64,000 nucleotides of DNA from Terebella lapidaria. Lineage: Eukaryota > Annelida > Polychaeta > Terebellida > Terebellidae. The DNA lies in the NCBI GenBank assembly GCA_949152475.1, contig OX424559.1, forward strand, positions 36,129,119-36,193,118, written 5' to 3'. Positions 12,005 through 24,081 of the stretch are shown here, one piece after another. The stretch's first letter is position 1; every line of letters starts with the position of its first letter. The notes below the pieces were generated by a model. The model was not told where the DNA came from, made no database searches, and worked only from the letters and a program-made list of their open reading frames with translations. The position numbers and the translations under genes were made by a program.

Positions 12005-12250
12005 GATGAACTTTGACCTTGACCTGAATTTTGTGCCGAGTCGGCATTTTTCGTTTTCGTTGATATCTCGGAAATGGTGCATTGTAGAGCAAACCAGACG
12101 TTATTTTCGGACTCGTTGCACTGGCCAAAGATGCCTAGAGGGTGTCAGGGATGACCTTTGACCTTGACCTTAAATTTTTTCGCCGAGTCGGCATTTTTCA
12201 TTTTCGTCTATATCTAGGAAGTGGTGCTTCGTACAGCGAAACGGGTTCGT
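12005..12250 (+). repeat. two tandem copies of a ~147-bp unit
   Basis: Two copies of a unit holding tgaccttgacct, gccgagtcggcatttttc and gatatctcggaa, with gccgag at 12,035 and 12,182. Related copies are at 20,080-20,560. The palindromic word gccgagtcggc stands out. Confidence 0.55.
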
Positions 12251-12441
12251 CGCCTGGATATTATAAATCAGTCTTAACATCGAAATGCCTCCAAGGCATC
12301 TTTAGGCCTTGACGTCTAGTTGTACATGCAAATTGTAACCTAGATTTCACTGGTTTGTAATTTTTATTGTGTACAGTGCATATACAATTTGTAACTGCAA
12401 TTTTACCATGTTAAAAGGTGAAAAAAATATTTTGATTTCAG

Positions 12442-12530
12442 ATGAAAAGGAGGAAACTGTTTGCTCCCTCCTTGTGCAAATACTGAGGCAGCGGCCTGGC
12501 AAAGCAGCAACATTCGTGGTTGCTCGTGAT
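12442..12530 (+). CDS. penultimate exon of the SAM-domain gene
   Basis: Acceptor tttgatttcag at 12,441 and donor cgtgat|gtatgt at 12,530 enclose 89 nt, in phase 1 and out phase 0. It encodes EEKxETVC-type sequence seen as DEKEETVCSLLVQILRQRPG and KAATFVVARD. The out-phase matches the next exon exactly. The region resembles the C-terminal half of SAMD3-like proteins widespread in fish and invertebrates, which have no established function. Confidence 0.6.
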
Positions 12531-12779
12531 GTATGTTGCTTACAGACAGACACTGACAGCCTTACTCGATAAAAAAACAATTTTATTGCATTTTGCTTAC
12601 CAGATCTATCGGCTTGAATCTGAGAAACACTATTTCTTACTTTGACATAAATGTGAAAGTGTCAACATTTGTTTGTTTTTTTGTCGGGTGTAAATAACGA
12701 GTTACATGTGATGCAATACCATTGAGTACACTGTGTTTTGTTATTCAGCTTTATGTATGCTCTTCCCATTCATTCACAG

Positions 12780-13052
12780 GGTGCCACAGATGTCCACAGT
12801 CTGGCGAAGTCGAACCATCTCAGATTGATCCTGACGGAAGAAACAATCATGATCTGTGGATTTGGACGCACTTTCGGCATTGTTCGCCGAACAGGGGGCT
12901 ACTTTAAAGCAGTACTGATAATGATCGGTGTTTACTACACTTTCATGTTGACCTATCCATCCAACCTCGGTGCCGCACTCCTGTTTTTGCAGGAGCAGGT
13001 CTTCTGCGATGACCCGCACAGTAGCGATCGCACACCCGTCTACAAGTCTTAA
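12780..13052 (+). CDS. terminal coding exon of the SAM-domain (SAMD3-like) gene
   Basis: Acceptor ccattcattcacag at 12,779, phase 0, 90 codons and a TAA at 13,050-13,052. The stretch GYFKAVLIMIGVYYTFMLTY, then PSNLGAALLFLQEQVF, recalls the ending of SAMD3-like proteins, where a hydrophobic ..YY.FN..YP..... L.F.Q... segment precedes a short tail. The joint with 12,530 is in frame. It is followed within 120 bp by the next mobile element. Confidence 0.62.
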   Translation, partial: GATDVHSLAKSNHLRLILTEETIMICGFGRTFGIVRRTGGYFKAVLIMIGVYYTFMLTYPSNLGAALLFLQEQVFCDDPHSSDRTPVYKS

Positions 13053-13165
13053 GAAGTTAAGGTTAAGAAGTATGAGAAATTTATAAGCCGGTGAAACTTG
13101 AGTCGCCGGCCTAGATCAGGGCATCAGGGGATACACCCATGCAGCCACAAACGAATCTAGTTTTC

Positions 13166-14905
13166 AGGTTACCGCACCTATGTTCCGACAACCTATTGCC
13201 GTCGCGTTGCGTCCGTCGTCCGTCCGTCCGTCTGTCCGTTCACATTTTTAGCTTACCGGCCCATATGGGCCAGCAGGCTATTGTCGTGGTTTTTCGTCCG
13301 TCGTCCGTCCGGCAAATAACTTTTTTTTGTATTGATGAATTTCTCTGAAAATTTACTTGAACATTCCTTGGGCTAATATCCTGAGCTGTTTTTTTCGTTT
13401 TTTTTATTCAATCGTTTTTGCTCATTTGGCGGCCATTTTTGCCGAAAAATGGCCGATTTTGGACCTTGGTGGCCATTTTCTCGGAAACTGTCTGATTAGT
13501 TTTGAGATTTTTGTTTTGAAGGATTCCCCTAAATGTACCTCTATGATGTATATAAGATTCGTTGTCATTGAATCGCCGGTCTGCGTGTGGCAGCCATTTT
13601 GATTTTTTGACGGGTCGGCCAAACAATTTTCTTTTGGCCCGAAGCATGTCACTATCCATTTTGGGTAATTTCCAGCATAAAAAAAATTCACCCTGTGAAA
13701 AATATTTTGGACTTAGAAAATTTTCACCGACTTTTCCCTTCATAATATCTGATGTTTTATATTTATATTTATATTTGGAAAATTAATACTCTGTGCAATT
13801 CTCATGATCAACCGGTAAGCTACAGCACCCTTGGTGCTATGTTTATCTTTAAAGTGTGCCATCCGATCTTTCTAAAAATTTGGGAAAAGATGCATTAAAA
13901 TAATTCAAGGAGGAGGTAATTTTTAGTTTTTTTATTTTTCAATTTTTCTCAAAATGGCGGCCATTTTCGTTAAAAAATGCTCAATTTTGAACTTTGGCAG
14001 CTATTTTCTCAAAAACTGTCTGATCAGTTTTCAGATTTCTGTTTAAAAAGATTCTTCGTATGAACCTTTGAATCGCCGGTCTTCGTGTGGAGGCCATTTT
14101 GAATTTTTGACGGATCGGCAAAAAAAAAAAGTGTTTTCCCCAAATCGCATTATTATCCATATTGGGCCATTTATAGGCATACAAAAAATTGCACCCTTTG
14201 AAAAAACATTTGGACTTGGAAAATTTTCGGCACTTTTTTCCTTCATAATGTGTGCTGCCAGAACTGTACTCATAGAAAGCCCGCAGATAGAGCTTAGGTA
14301 TTGGCACTTTCAAAAAGGAAGTCATATATGGCGACTTGTGTGGTGATCTTGAAATTGACCTTTGATGACCTTGAAAGGTCAAATCAGTCATTTTTGGGTC
14401 AAAAATGTCCAAATTTGCTTCTACAGACGAGGTTATTGCAGATAGAGCTTATGTTTGCATTATGAGCATATAGGAAGTCGTATATGGAACAACTAATGAT
14501 GACGTTGAACTTGACCTCGGATGACCTTGAAGGCGATATGTCTGACATGGAATGTGTAACTTGGCCGCTGAGGTTCAAAGGCTCGCACCTAGAGGTTAGG
14601 ATTATATCATTAGCTAATAAAAATAAAAATAAGAAGTGGCACATCTAATTGGTGACCTTAGATTGACCTTAGACGACCTTGAAGGCTAAATCTCAAAGTC
14701 TAACCTGAAATGTGTAAATTGGCCTCTACAGACAAAATACTTGTTACTAGGACTTATATGTTTGTATTATGAACATATAGAAAGTTCTATGCAATACACA
14801 TAGTTCTATGCAGTACACATAGTCCACAAAAATGACCTTGGTTGTCACCTGCAATGCTCAAAACCAAAATTGTCTGGTAACCTGTCATAGCCCTTGGGCT
14901 AATTT
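13166..14905 (+). mobile_element. type-1 hairpin-ended element, split by a nested type-2 copy
   Basis: The 5' end reads aggttaccg with the partner cgacaacct close by, then gtccgtcc iterations and cacattttt. The sequence is broken at 13,249 and resumes at 13,845 with atctttaaag, exactly as in the unbroken copy at 50,441-50,460. The 3' end is tctggtaacct, then hairpin agcccttgggct (14,889-14,900) and a T run. Asymmetric terminal inverted repeats plus a 3' hairpin and insertion in T runs are the known marks of Helentron-type non-autonomous elements. There is no protein of its own; ORFs across it are chance. Confidence 0.6.
13248..13843 (+). mobile_element. type-2 hairpin-ended element nested in the type-1 element
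   Basis: It starts agcttaccggcccatatggg and ends ccggtaagct, then hairpin agcacccttggtgct (13,824-13,838) and atgttt. At ~595 bp it lacks the 134-bp core. Its insertion site is a run of five T in the host element, without a target duplication beyond T, consistent with T^T insertion. Confidence 0.62.
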
Positions 14906-16082
14906 TTAGCTTACCGCCCCATATGGGCCGATAAGCTATTGTCGTGGTTTTTCGTCTGTCGTCCGTCGTCTGTCCGTCTGTCCGTCTGTCTGTCTGTCTG
15001 TCTGTCTGTCTGGCCGTCCGTCTAGCCGTCCGTCCGTCGTCCGTCCGGCAAATAACTTTTTTTTACCTTGATGAATTCTTCTGAAAATTTACTAAAACAT
15101 TCCTTTGGCTAATACCCTGAGCTGCTTTTTTTTGGTTTGTTTTTGTTTTTTATTGAATCGTTTTTGCCGATTTGGCGGCCATTTTTGCCGAAAAATGGTA
15201 AATTTTGGACTTTGATGGCCATTTTCTCAAAAACTGTCTGATCAGTTTTCAGATATTTGTTTCAAAAGATTCCCCTTATGCACCTCTATGATGTGTATGA
15301 GATTTGTTACTCTTGAATCGCCAGTCTGCGTGTGGCAGCCATTCGGTCCAAATCGCGTTACTATTCATTTTGGGTGATTTCATTCAAAGAAATTTTGGAC
15401 TTGGAAAATTTTTGCTGATTTTTCTCTTCATAATGGGAGCTGCCGGAACTGTACTAATAGAACGCTTTAGGATAGAGCTTATATATTGGCATTTTCAAAT
15501 GGGAATTCATATATGACGACCTGGTGGTGATCTTGAATTTGACCTTTGATAAGGTCAAAATAGCCTTTTTATGGTAAAAAAATGCCCAAATGTGCCTCTA
15601 CAGATGAAATGCTTGTAGGTAGAGCTATGTTTGCATTATGGACATATAGAAGACCTACATGGCACAAAATAAAACCTTGAGCTTGACCTCGGATGACCTT
15701 GAGTGCTAAATGTTTGGTGTGGAATGTGTAAATTGGCCTCAGCCGCTCAAACTATTGCACCTAGAGAGATATTATGTGCCAATACTTAGGCTCTTGAAGA
15801 GTACCAGGAGTTAACTCCACTATAAGCTCCCATTGTGAAGGAAAATTGGGTTATAGGATTGTTGCCTTTGAAATGACGGTCTGTAAATATATGTCATTAA
15901 CGAAAAACAAACTTTCAAGATGTAACTTGAGTTCGTGTCATAGTTCATACAGAAAATGTGTGTTCGGCAACATTTACGAACATATTTTGACAATGGTATA
16001 ACAATTTATACTTCGGAAAATCGATACTCTGTGCAATTCTCATGATCTGCCGGTAAGCTACAGCACCCTTGGTGCTATGTTT
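14906..16082 (+). mobile_element. type-2 hairpin-ended element abutting the type-1 3' end
   Basis: The 5' end agcttaccgccccatatggg follows the type-1 hairpin after five T. A gtctgtctgtctg microsatellite lies at 14,978-15,010. The 3' end is gccggtaagct plus hairpin agcacccttggtgct (16,062-16,076). The same end-to-end arrangement recurs at 52,421-52,445. Confidence 0.6.
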
Positions 16083-17140
16083 TTCTTATGTTTGCAAAAC
16101 AATATGCATGTACGTGTACGAATCCAACATACTGTATATTGGTCCTATAGAAGTATGGACCTTAATCAGGCCAAGGGTGCCATGTCTTCCTTTAAGAACG
16201 TTAATTTGTATTTTGGCACATGGCATGTATAATGACAGTATAGGAGGTATTATATTCACGATTTTTGCGTTTGGTATAATATATTATTGTATACTTTTTG
16301 AGATTTTTTTCACATTTGCACTTATTAGGATCAGCATGGCCGGTATATTTTAGTTGTGGTTTTCTTGAAGTGTGACCTTACTTACATTGCTACAGCAAGT
16401 AAAATAATGCTTTCTCAAACCAAGTGTGTACAATTCTCAATTTCAGAAGCCACCTGTTATTCCAAAACAAGAAAATAAGATTTACTTTCTCACCAGAGGA
16501 GAATGGCTAGATTATTCAAGGAAAGTGAGATATTTTTTCCTACTTGTAGATATTTTCACTTACAGTGTCTTCTTGAATGCAGATTGTGCTTTTCTTGAAT
16601 GTAGAATATGTATTTTCTTGTTTCAAGTTCATTATTGTTCAGATAAGATAATTTTTTGACTTGTTTCAGGAAATAAAATCTTGACCACTAAGAAGATTTT
16701 CTTGTTTTTGTTGGAAAAAATCTTGTGAGAAACTGTGATCTAGAAAAAAATGGCTTGAAATTAGATTAAAAGTAGATCGAGTTATCTTGGTTGAATGCGT
16801 ATATGCTCGTTTCTGGAAATAAAATCTTGAATTCTTGTAAATCATTCTATTCACAAGAAAATAAAATCCCTAAAAATTCCCAAAACTAGATTTTCTTAGG
16901 AATAATCGTTCGTATTTAGTTCTTGCATTAAGAAAATTAAGGCTTAAAAATTAGATTTACCACACTTGCTATTCTCCCAAGATTTATTTTCTTTCTTGAA
17001 GTTTTTTTTTCTGAATCTCAGATATTTTTTTTTACTGTGTACGCGAACTGTGAGTTGAGCGCAGTATCAAAACTTAACCTGAACCCAACTAATAGTGTAA
17101 CAAAGTAAGTGTTTCTGAAAAATAGTAATTAACCATAAAG
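16083..17140. other. AT-rich DNA, no gene seen
   Basis: Rich in ttcttg and aagaaa words (16,420-17,000), with no ORF showing a domain or splice support. Confidence 0.4.
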
Positions 17141-17190
17141 ACTATTACCCTATATATCATACATTCATGGGCACAATATCGCTTGTCGCC

Positions 17191-17543
17191 AGGTGTATGG
17201 GTTAGCAGACCAGGGACAATCAGGCAATGTGTCCACGATGATGCAGAGTTTCGTTGGCTCTTCAAGGCGACTGATGAAGATGATGCGAGCCAGAATATTA
17301 AGATATTCTGGATCTTCATGGTGACTGGGGAGACCTTAATGGGCTGGTACAGTAACACAAACAGTACTCACGTGTATCCTAACTACGAAGGTCGAGTTCA
17401 GCTTCTTGAAGGATACAACGCTGGAATCGTCCTCACAAACGTCACAGAGAAGGATTCTGGATGGTACAGAGTGGAAGTAGAGACCCATTATCCTTCCTAC
17501 AGACGCCGCCTACATGACGTGGCTGAACTATCCGTGCATTCCA
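17191..17543 (+). CDS. Ig-like ectodomain exon of a single-pass membrane protein
   Basis: The exon ends at the donor cattcca|gtaagt (phase 1). The best acceptor is tcgccag at 17,190 (phase 1), although the frame is open back to 17,129. The peptide has V-set-like marks: IRQCVHDDAEFRWLF (B-strand Cys, C-strand Trp) and GIVLTNVTEKDSGWYRVEVE. In the last, the usual YxC cysteine is replaced by Val, so the canonical disulphide cannot form. The final base joins in frame with the exon at 17,957. The leader may be the exon at 6,252-6,327. Confidence 0.6.
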
Positions 17544-17956
17544 GTAAGTTTTGGTCATTGTTAGGTTATTCATTCTGTATTATGATCTGTAGTACATATC
17601 TAACATTCTCATATTTAGTTGTTTCCATATTTGTACGTCTAAAAGAGTAAATTGGTGGAGTAAAATATTCAGTCTGCATATTGACTAATACAATACCTCT
17701 CAGCTCTTCATATGATTGCGCCTGTTTCACATAGAATATGAGCCTACTTTTGTCGACTGAGGTATAATTGTTCCAGCTAGCTACCATGCGAAATGATAAA
17801 TTTAGACGGCTCAGTTGACTCAGATTTTGCGTGTGTGAAATAAACCATTGGTTGAAACACATTAATGTCTTGAATAACTTTGCTTATTGACTCTCTCCAA
17901 TCAGTAGTCACAAGCACATGTTCATTAACATATTCCGGTATGATTATATTTATCAG

Positions 17957-18165
17957 GCGAATCCCTAAAACCTAGGCTGAAAGTGGACAATATTGATGTG
18001 AACTTTGGATCTGTCATCAATCTGATGGACCAATCCAGATCCACAATCACACTGAGGACTTCTCAGGATTTGACAGCCAATATTTCAATTGAGATAGGAG
18101 GTATTGACGCAGAAGAACAAGGAGGAACATTGATTACTTCGGGGAAATCATTTGTCGTAATATGG
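17957..18165 (+). CDS. second ectodomain exon of the Ig-like membrane protein
   Basis: Acceptor tttatcag at 17,956 (phase 1) continues the preceding frame. Beta-strand-like sequence follows (STITLRTSQDLTANISIEIG), then GGTLITSGKSFVVIW. The donor is uncertain: ttgtc|gtaata or atatgg|gtgtat. Probably the first half of an FN3-like or Ig-like membrane-proximal domain. Confidence 0.5.
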
Positions 18166-18297
18166 GTGTATGTGTTACGAAGTTACAATCTGAAATCTTG
18201 AATATATGACATACAAAATGGAAACCATTCAAACTGTTGAGATTTGTATCATTATCTTCGAAAGGTTTGTATATTGTACATATATTTCACATAATAG

Positions 18298-18447
18298 ATT
18301 TCATGCTGTCGACCTGTACTCTGGAGAGCCTATGTACAGTCATTGTGGTGTTCTCGGAAATATCACTCAAGAATATTTCTGTCAAAATGGAAGTGGATTA
18401 CGGAGTTTGCGACAAACACGCATACAAGATATATATGACAACCGACG
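18298..18447 (+). CDS. third ectodomain exon of the Ig-like membrane protein
   Basis: The donor accgacg|gtaaat (phase 1) joins in frame with the transmembrane exon. The peptide runs VVFSEISLKNISVKMEVDYG and continues VCDKHAYKIYMTTD, which looks like the closing strands of a beta-sandwich domain. The start is uncertain: an acceptor at 18,297 gives phase 1 and one at 18,326 gives phase 0. Confidence 0.5.
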
Positions 18448-18605
18448 GTAAATAGACACAATTACTACCTGGTATCATAATGCATCTTTACCTCGAACGA
18501 TTAGCTCATACTCTATATATAATATTTTAGCAATAACCGGAGGCAAATCGGGGCTATATGTATCACACATAAAATTGCTGTCGAATATTGAATTTTCAAT
18601 TTCAG

Positions 18606-19136
18606 ATAATACATCTGCCAGCCTCCCTCTGGCGGCCATCTTAATACCAGTGATACTCGTAATAATAGTCATAATCACCATTTCAATTCTCTACTGGAGA
18701 AGAAACAGGAATGTCAAAAGTAGAGGTGGAAGGCCAAAAGGAATCGAAACACAAACTTCCATCTCCAGCAAATCCTCCCACCATTCAGAAAAGCCTCGAG
18801 ATGGCATGAATATCCAGCAGGATGGGTCTTTTGAACATCTTCCGGTAGTCGAGAGTCACTTCAGTGAAGAAGTTTCATCAGAACCACCAGCCAAACCAAC
18901 CACTGCTAGAGCGAGTAACAAAGAGTTTCTTCAGATACTTTTTCTGAGATCGTTTAAAAAAAGCCAATCTACCCAACCTGAAACAGATAACATAATAGAA
19001 AACAAAACGCAAGGCAATGAAGAAACGAACCACCAGACAGAAGAAAAGCAAATTCCTGGTTCAGACATCAATGACCTCGAAATGGAGCCGTTAGTGAAGG
19101 GTGTAGATGACCTGCTCACCACCACAGATACATCAG
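18606..19136 (+). CDS. transmembrane and cytoplasmic exon of the Ig-like membrane protein
   Basis: 531 nt, phase 1 on both sides (acceptor aatttcag at 18,605; donor acatcag|gtaact). It encodes a hydrophobic span (PLAAILIPVILVIIVIITIS) followed by YWRRNRN as a stop-transfer anchor, giving type I topology. The cytoplasmic part (~140 residues) is Ser/Thr/Glu/Pro rich and polar, with no kinase or TIR domain. It has no clear tyrosine motifs, unlike the receptor on the minus strand. Confidence 0.7.
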
Positions 19137-19372
19137 GTAACTATATTAAGTTTCATGAAATCGTGATTGTCTACAAATTTAATCATTATATTAAATGCAA
19201 GTCAGGATATTGGGTATCGGTGTGTTTATCAGATGTCTATTCTCGTTTTTATTGCATAGCCAAATGGATCATTTGTTGGACTATGGTAACAATGTCGTTT
19301 TATTACCATTAATATGTGGTAATCCATTTTACGAGACATACAGTTCTTAGGTAAAATATTTTGAACTTTCAG

Positions 19373-19500
19373 CGGCGGAAACGACTGCAGAAAAGACTTC
19401 ACACGCCAGCGTCAGAGATCGTAAGAAAAAGGAGGGTTCTATGGCAGACCCCAAAACAGAAAAACTGATCGATATGTATCACATTTTTTTTGCTAATTAA
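19373..19500 (+). CDS. terminal exon of the Ig-like membrane protein
   Basis: Acceptor gaactttcag at 19,372 joins phase 1 to the previous exon. The frame continues 42 codons to TAA at 19,498-19,500. An internal potential donor (gatc|gtaaga, 19,420) could give a longer tail by alternative splicing, but no further exon is recognised. The peptide is polar (ETTAEKTSHASVRDRKKKEG). Confidence 0.55.
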
Positions 19501-20079
19501 CAATGATGTCAACCAATAGTAATAGACAAGTTTTGGTCTCTATGAAACCTGGGGCAACTGCGTAAACCTGAGGTGTGGTATGTACTCGACACTATTGGAT
19601 GTGTGGTCGCTTAATGTTCATACACAAGGTTTATTCAGATGACTTAATTTCAACCCGATGGATACACGTTCACAATGGTCCTCTCGTGCGAAGAAGACCT
19701 GACATTTTAATTCGCTGAAATATTTTAATGTCTCCGGATAATTCTCTAATTTTCAGAAAAACAGGTATTTGTTGAAATATTTGTTTTCCAACAAGCGCAT
19801 GCCCCCTCAAAAGCTATCCGAATCTGTTGGCTCTGATTGAGCAGGCTAATAGTAACTAAGTTTTGACCAACAATAGCCTATGTAAACAGTCATATCGGGT
19901 TTCAGTTCTTGGCGTGCGGGAGCCCGTAAAGTGTAAAACAAACCCCACAAACTGCCGTTACATTCACTCCCCATGTTAAGCCTACGTGTACCTCACGTGA
20001 AACACTGTACAGTGTTCTCTGCGATAACCAGGGCTTACCGATAAATTCCCACACATGACCCACCAAAGTTTCTAGCAAA
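19501..20079. other. 3' flank of the Ig-like gene, no further gene seen
   Basis: Unique-looking sequence without a supported exon. It probably holds the 3' UTR of the upstream gene. Confidence 0.4.
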
Positions 20080-20560
20080 AAAGGGTGAACCTTGATCTGA
20101 GTCGGCATTTTACATTTCTATTGATATCTCGGGAAAGGAGCCTCGTATTTTCGGACTCGTCACCGAATACAAGCATGTTTATAGGGTTTTGACCTGAGCT
20201 GCAATTTTTTGCTGAGTTGCCATTTTTCATGTTTGTCAATATATCGGAAACAGTTCATCGTGGAGTGAAACGGACATTATTTTGCTCTAGACACACGTCT
20301 TAAAGGTATTGAGGATGAACTTGAGCGATTGACCTGATCTGTCCTGAATCATCTTTTTGTCAATATCTCAAAAACGGCGCGTCATGAGGCATAACGAATG
20401 TCATCTTAAGACTCGTCGTTCTAGACAAGCATGTTTGAAGGGTATAAGGGATGAATACTAATACTTGACATGAAGTTTTCTGGCTGAGTCAGCATTTTTT
20501 GATGTTGTTTTGTTTGATATCTTAGAAATGATGTCGTAGAGCGAAACGGACTCACCACCC
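20080..20560 (+). repeat. degenerate tandem repeat related to 12.0-12.25 kb
   Basis: About four copies of a ~120-150 bp unit with gagt(c/t)(g/a)(g/c)catttttca, gatatct(c/t)gg(a/g)aa and gcgaaacgga words. Confidence 0.5.
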
Positions 20561-20619
20561 GCATGTGATTACTTATACCCACACTGTCGCAAGCGGTGTC
20601 TATGCTTGTCTATGAAATC

Positions 20620-21294
20620 TACAAGCATTTCATCTGTAGAGGCAAATCTGGGCATTTTATGACCCTAAAAAGGCTGTTTTGACCTTTCACGGTCAGCAAA
20701 GGTCAAATTCAAGGTCACCACACAAATCGCCATATATGACTCCCCATTTGAGAATGCCATTATCTAAGCTTTATCTTCAAGCGTTCTATGAGTACAGTCC
20801 TGGCTCTATCTTCAAGCATTCTATGAGTAGAGTCCTGGCAGCTCCCATTATGAAGGAAAAAAGTCAAAGGGTAAACTGGCTCTGGAAATGGCCCAAAATG
20901 GATAGTAATGCGATTTGGAGCGAAATTTTTTTGTTGTTTTTTCGCCGACGGAGACCGGCGACTAAAGGCAACAAAACTTATACACGTCAGAAAGGTATAT
21001 AAGAGGAATGTATTAAACAAAAATCTCAAAACTCATCAGACAGTTTTTAAGAAAATTGCCACCAAAGTTCAAAATTGAGCATTTTTTGATGAAAACGGCC
21101 GCCATTTTGAGAAAAATAAAAAAAAAATAAATAAATAAAATAAAAATACTTCCATCTTGAATTATTTCAAGGTATCTTTTCCCAAATTTTCAGAAAGATT
21201 GGACCCTACACTTTAAAGATAAAAATGTGGACGGGCGGACGGACGGACGCAACGTGACGTCAATAGGTTATCGGACCATAGGTGCGGTAACCTA
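20620..21294 (-). mobile_element. type-1 hairpin-element fragment, minus orientation
   Basis: Read on the minus strand, the 5' end is at ~21,294: ggttaccgcacctatggtcc, then cgtccgtccgcccgtcc, then cacatttttatctttaaagtg. The body blocks are the reverse complement of the 13.9-14.4 kb copy. The 3' part, with core repeat and hairpin, is missing. Confidence 0.55.
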
Positions 21295-21949
21295 AAAATG
21301 GCCCTGTCGTTACTACGCATGAGTTACGTTTGGTCGGTGCAATGTTCAATTGCGCAGCCATGGCATACCCTTCTCTTACAATTCTGCCCTGACTTTGTGC
21401 TCGTTTGTAATTGTATTGAAACCCACTGCATACATGTCTAGCCATAATAAATTTCTGTACGACCTACTTATTCCACCAACATAGCAGGAATATGATCACT
21501 CCTGACTTAAGACAACAGTAAAGTCTAGGACACTTTGGTGCACCCCACTTATCTAAAGCGAACATTTTTGCGCCATAATATAGGTGGCTCAACCACTACA
21601 CCATCATAACGCCCCGTTGGTGAACGTGGGTGTGAATGCAGTCGTAAATTCACGACTGCAAGTAGGAGGCGCAGAGTGGTCATAAAACATGCGCTCACAC
21701 TCACAATCGCGAATATGACCAAACTAAGTGTTTTATTCACTTCGCCGTATATATGTATCATGATACTTATTATATGATTGTCAAACTTTGAGTGGTTTCA
21801 ATTTTCGAAGTATGCCAACTGTATTCACATCTACGAGATATTTATTCCAGAAATCACAAAAACTACTAATGCAAACTTGTTTATAGGGGCCTAATCATTC
21901 CACAGAATGTTTCCAAATTTACTGCTGATGCATTTCGTTAGAGAAACAT

Positions 21950-23906
21950 AGGCCCAAGGGACCTGTAGCTTACCGGCTAGCCAATAGGTGATCGGACCGA
22001 TGGTCTGGTAACTTCAAGGTTACAAGAATATATTCAGCATTTATCATTTCCTATATGTCCACATTTGATTTCTAAGCTGTAAAGTCAATAATAAACGAGA
22101 TAATAGCCATTTTGTGCTTGACCTTGAAAATCAGGTCAAAGGTCAATTTCAAGGTTATCAGAGTATTCGACATATTCATTTCCTATATGTCCGCAATTGA
22201 TTGCTAAGCTGTAAAGTCGATAATAAGCCAGATATTAGCCATTTTGTGCTTTGACCTTGAAAACAAGGTCAAAGGTCACATCGAATGTCATGAGAATATT
22301 CAGCTTATATCATTTCTTTATATGTCCACAATTGATTTCCAAGCTGTAAAATGAATAATAAGCGAGATATTAGCCATTTTGTGCTTTGACCTTGAAAATG
22401 ATGTCAAAAGTCAAATTCAAGGTCATCGGAATATTCGGCATATATCATTTCCTATATGTCCACAATTAAATTCTAAGCTGTAAAGTCGATAATAAACGAG
22501 TTATTAGCCATTTTATGCTTTGACCTTGAAAATAAGGTCAAAGGGCAAACTCAAAGTCATGAGAATATTCAACATATATCACTTCCTATATGTCCACAAT
22601 TGATTCCCAAGCTGTAAAGTGAATAATAAGCGAGATATTAGCCATTTTGTGCTCTGACCTTGAATATGAGGTCAAAGGTCAAATTCAAGGTCACGAGAAT
22701 ATTCGGCATGTATCATTTTCTATATGTCCACAATTGATCCCTAAGCTGTAAAGTCGATAATAAGTGAGATGTTAGACATTTTGTCCTGTGACCTTGAAAA
22801 TGAGCTCAAAGATCAAATTGAAGGTCACGAGAATATTCAGCTTATATCACTTCCTATATGTCCACAATTGATTCCAAAGCTGTAAAGTCAATAATAAGCG
22901 AGATATTGGCCATTTTGTGCTCTGACCTTGAAAATGAGGTTAAAGTTCTAATTCAAGGTCATGAGAATATTCAGCATATATCATTTACTATATGTCCACA
23001 ATTAATTTCGAGTCTCTAATCTCAATATTAAGTGAGATATCAAGAACATTGTGGCCCATTATAAAGCATAGGAGAATTTAACATGGGAAAGTCCTATTTG
23101 GGCCCCGTAATCAACATCAAAATGGCCGCTACACGCAGACCAGCGATTCAAGAGCATCGAAACTTATACACAAAGATACATGAGGGGAACATTTTGAAAC
23201 TAAAATCTCAAAACTGATCTGACAGTTTTTGAGAAAATAATTTTTAAAGTTGAAAACATGCAAAAACAGCCATTTTCGGCATATAAATGGCCGCCAAAAC
23301 TGCATAATCGATTCCATAAAAAAATGAAAAAAAGTCTGGGGGTATCATCGACTTTTAACTTGTTAAGGAACGTAGATTTTATCACAAATAAAGGGTAACA
23401 CGAGGGTAAATTTATTGAGGATAATTTTATTTACACGAAGGTAATTTTATTAACCTATTGTCATTATAATCAGATTACGAGGACTGAGGAAGCATACAGA
23501 AATATCCATATACATACATGTTGAATTAAAATGAAAGCTCAAAGGCTAAAAACGGTTATCGAACATTTCTTGTTTAATACTTCAGATATTAGCTGTTTTG
23601 TCTCGTTACCTTGAAAATTAGGTCACAGGTCAAAGTCTACATGTTTAAGGTGACGATAATGTTCAGCTTGTATCATTTTTTATGTCCACAATTGATTGAC
23701 AAGCTGCAAATGCAATAATAATAGGTATTTTCGTCAAATATTGCAGCCAGTTTGATAAAAAAAGACTCGAAAGTGAAGAAACTAAAAGTACCTCCCTCTC
23801 GAAATATTCTTAGGTATTTATTTGCAAAATTCAGGTAAATCCGACCATAAACTTTGAAGATAGGAATATGAACAACAGACGACGGACCAAAGGTACAGTA
23901 ACTTAA
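21950..23906 (-). mobile_element. type-1 hairpin-ended element with about seven 134-bp core repeats, minus orientation
   Basis: The core array runs 22,020-23,050, each unit holding ccacaattgattyctaagctgtaaag and gaccttgaaaa...aaggtcaaaggtca. The 5' end is near 23,906 (aacagacgacggaccaaaggtacagtaac). The 3' hairpin side is degenerate near 21,955 (gcccaaggga, then agcttaccgg). Part of 23,390-23,570 does not match the family and may be a later insertion. Confidence 0.5.
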
Positions 23907-24081
23907 AATCATAACCTGAGCAGAAGATAATATCGCAAGCTGTACTAGATTCACAAATATATTGATCGGTGCTAAGGAGATCGTAACTAAGCAATAAACT
24001 AGATACCAACAAAACAGCAAATCACTTTGGCAATAGTCCTCTATATATGACCAAAAACAAACAACTGGGCAAGTTAATAGA

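Noticed and set aside
13981..14412. 143-codon minus-strand ORF
   Set aside because: It lies wholly in a hairpin-ended element, and the same body yields different ORFs in other copies.
16062..16082. Canonical Helitron 3' end
   Set aside because: The hairpin is followed by atgttt, not CTRR, and insertion is in T runs rather than between A and T; Helentron-like is the better fit.
18206..18451. 81-codon frame over the third ectodomain exon
   Set aside because: The alternative frame (VVFSEISLKN...) has the matching donor phase and beta-strand pattern; this one ends in stops at the border.
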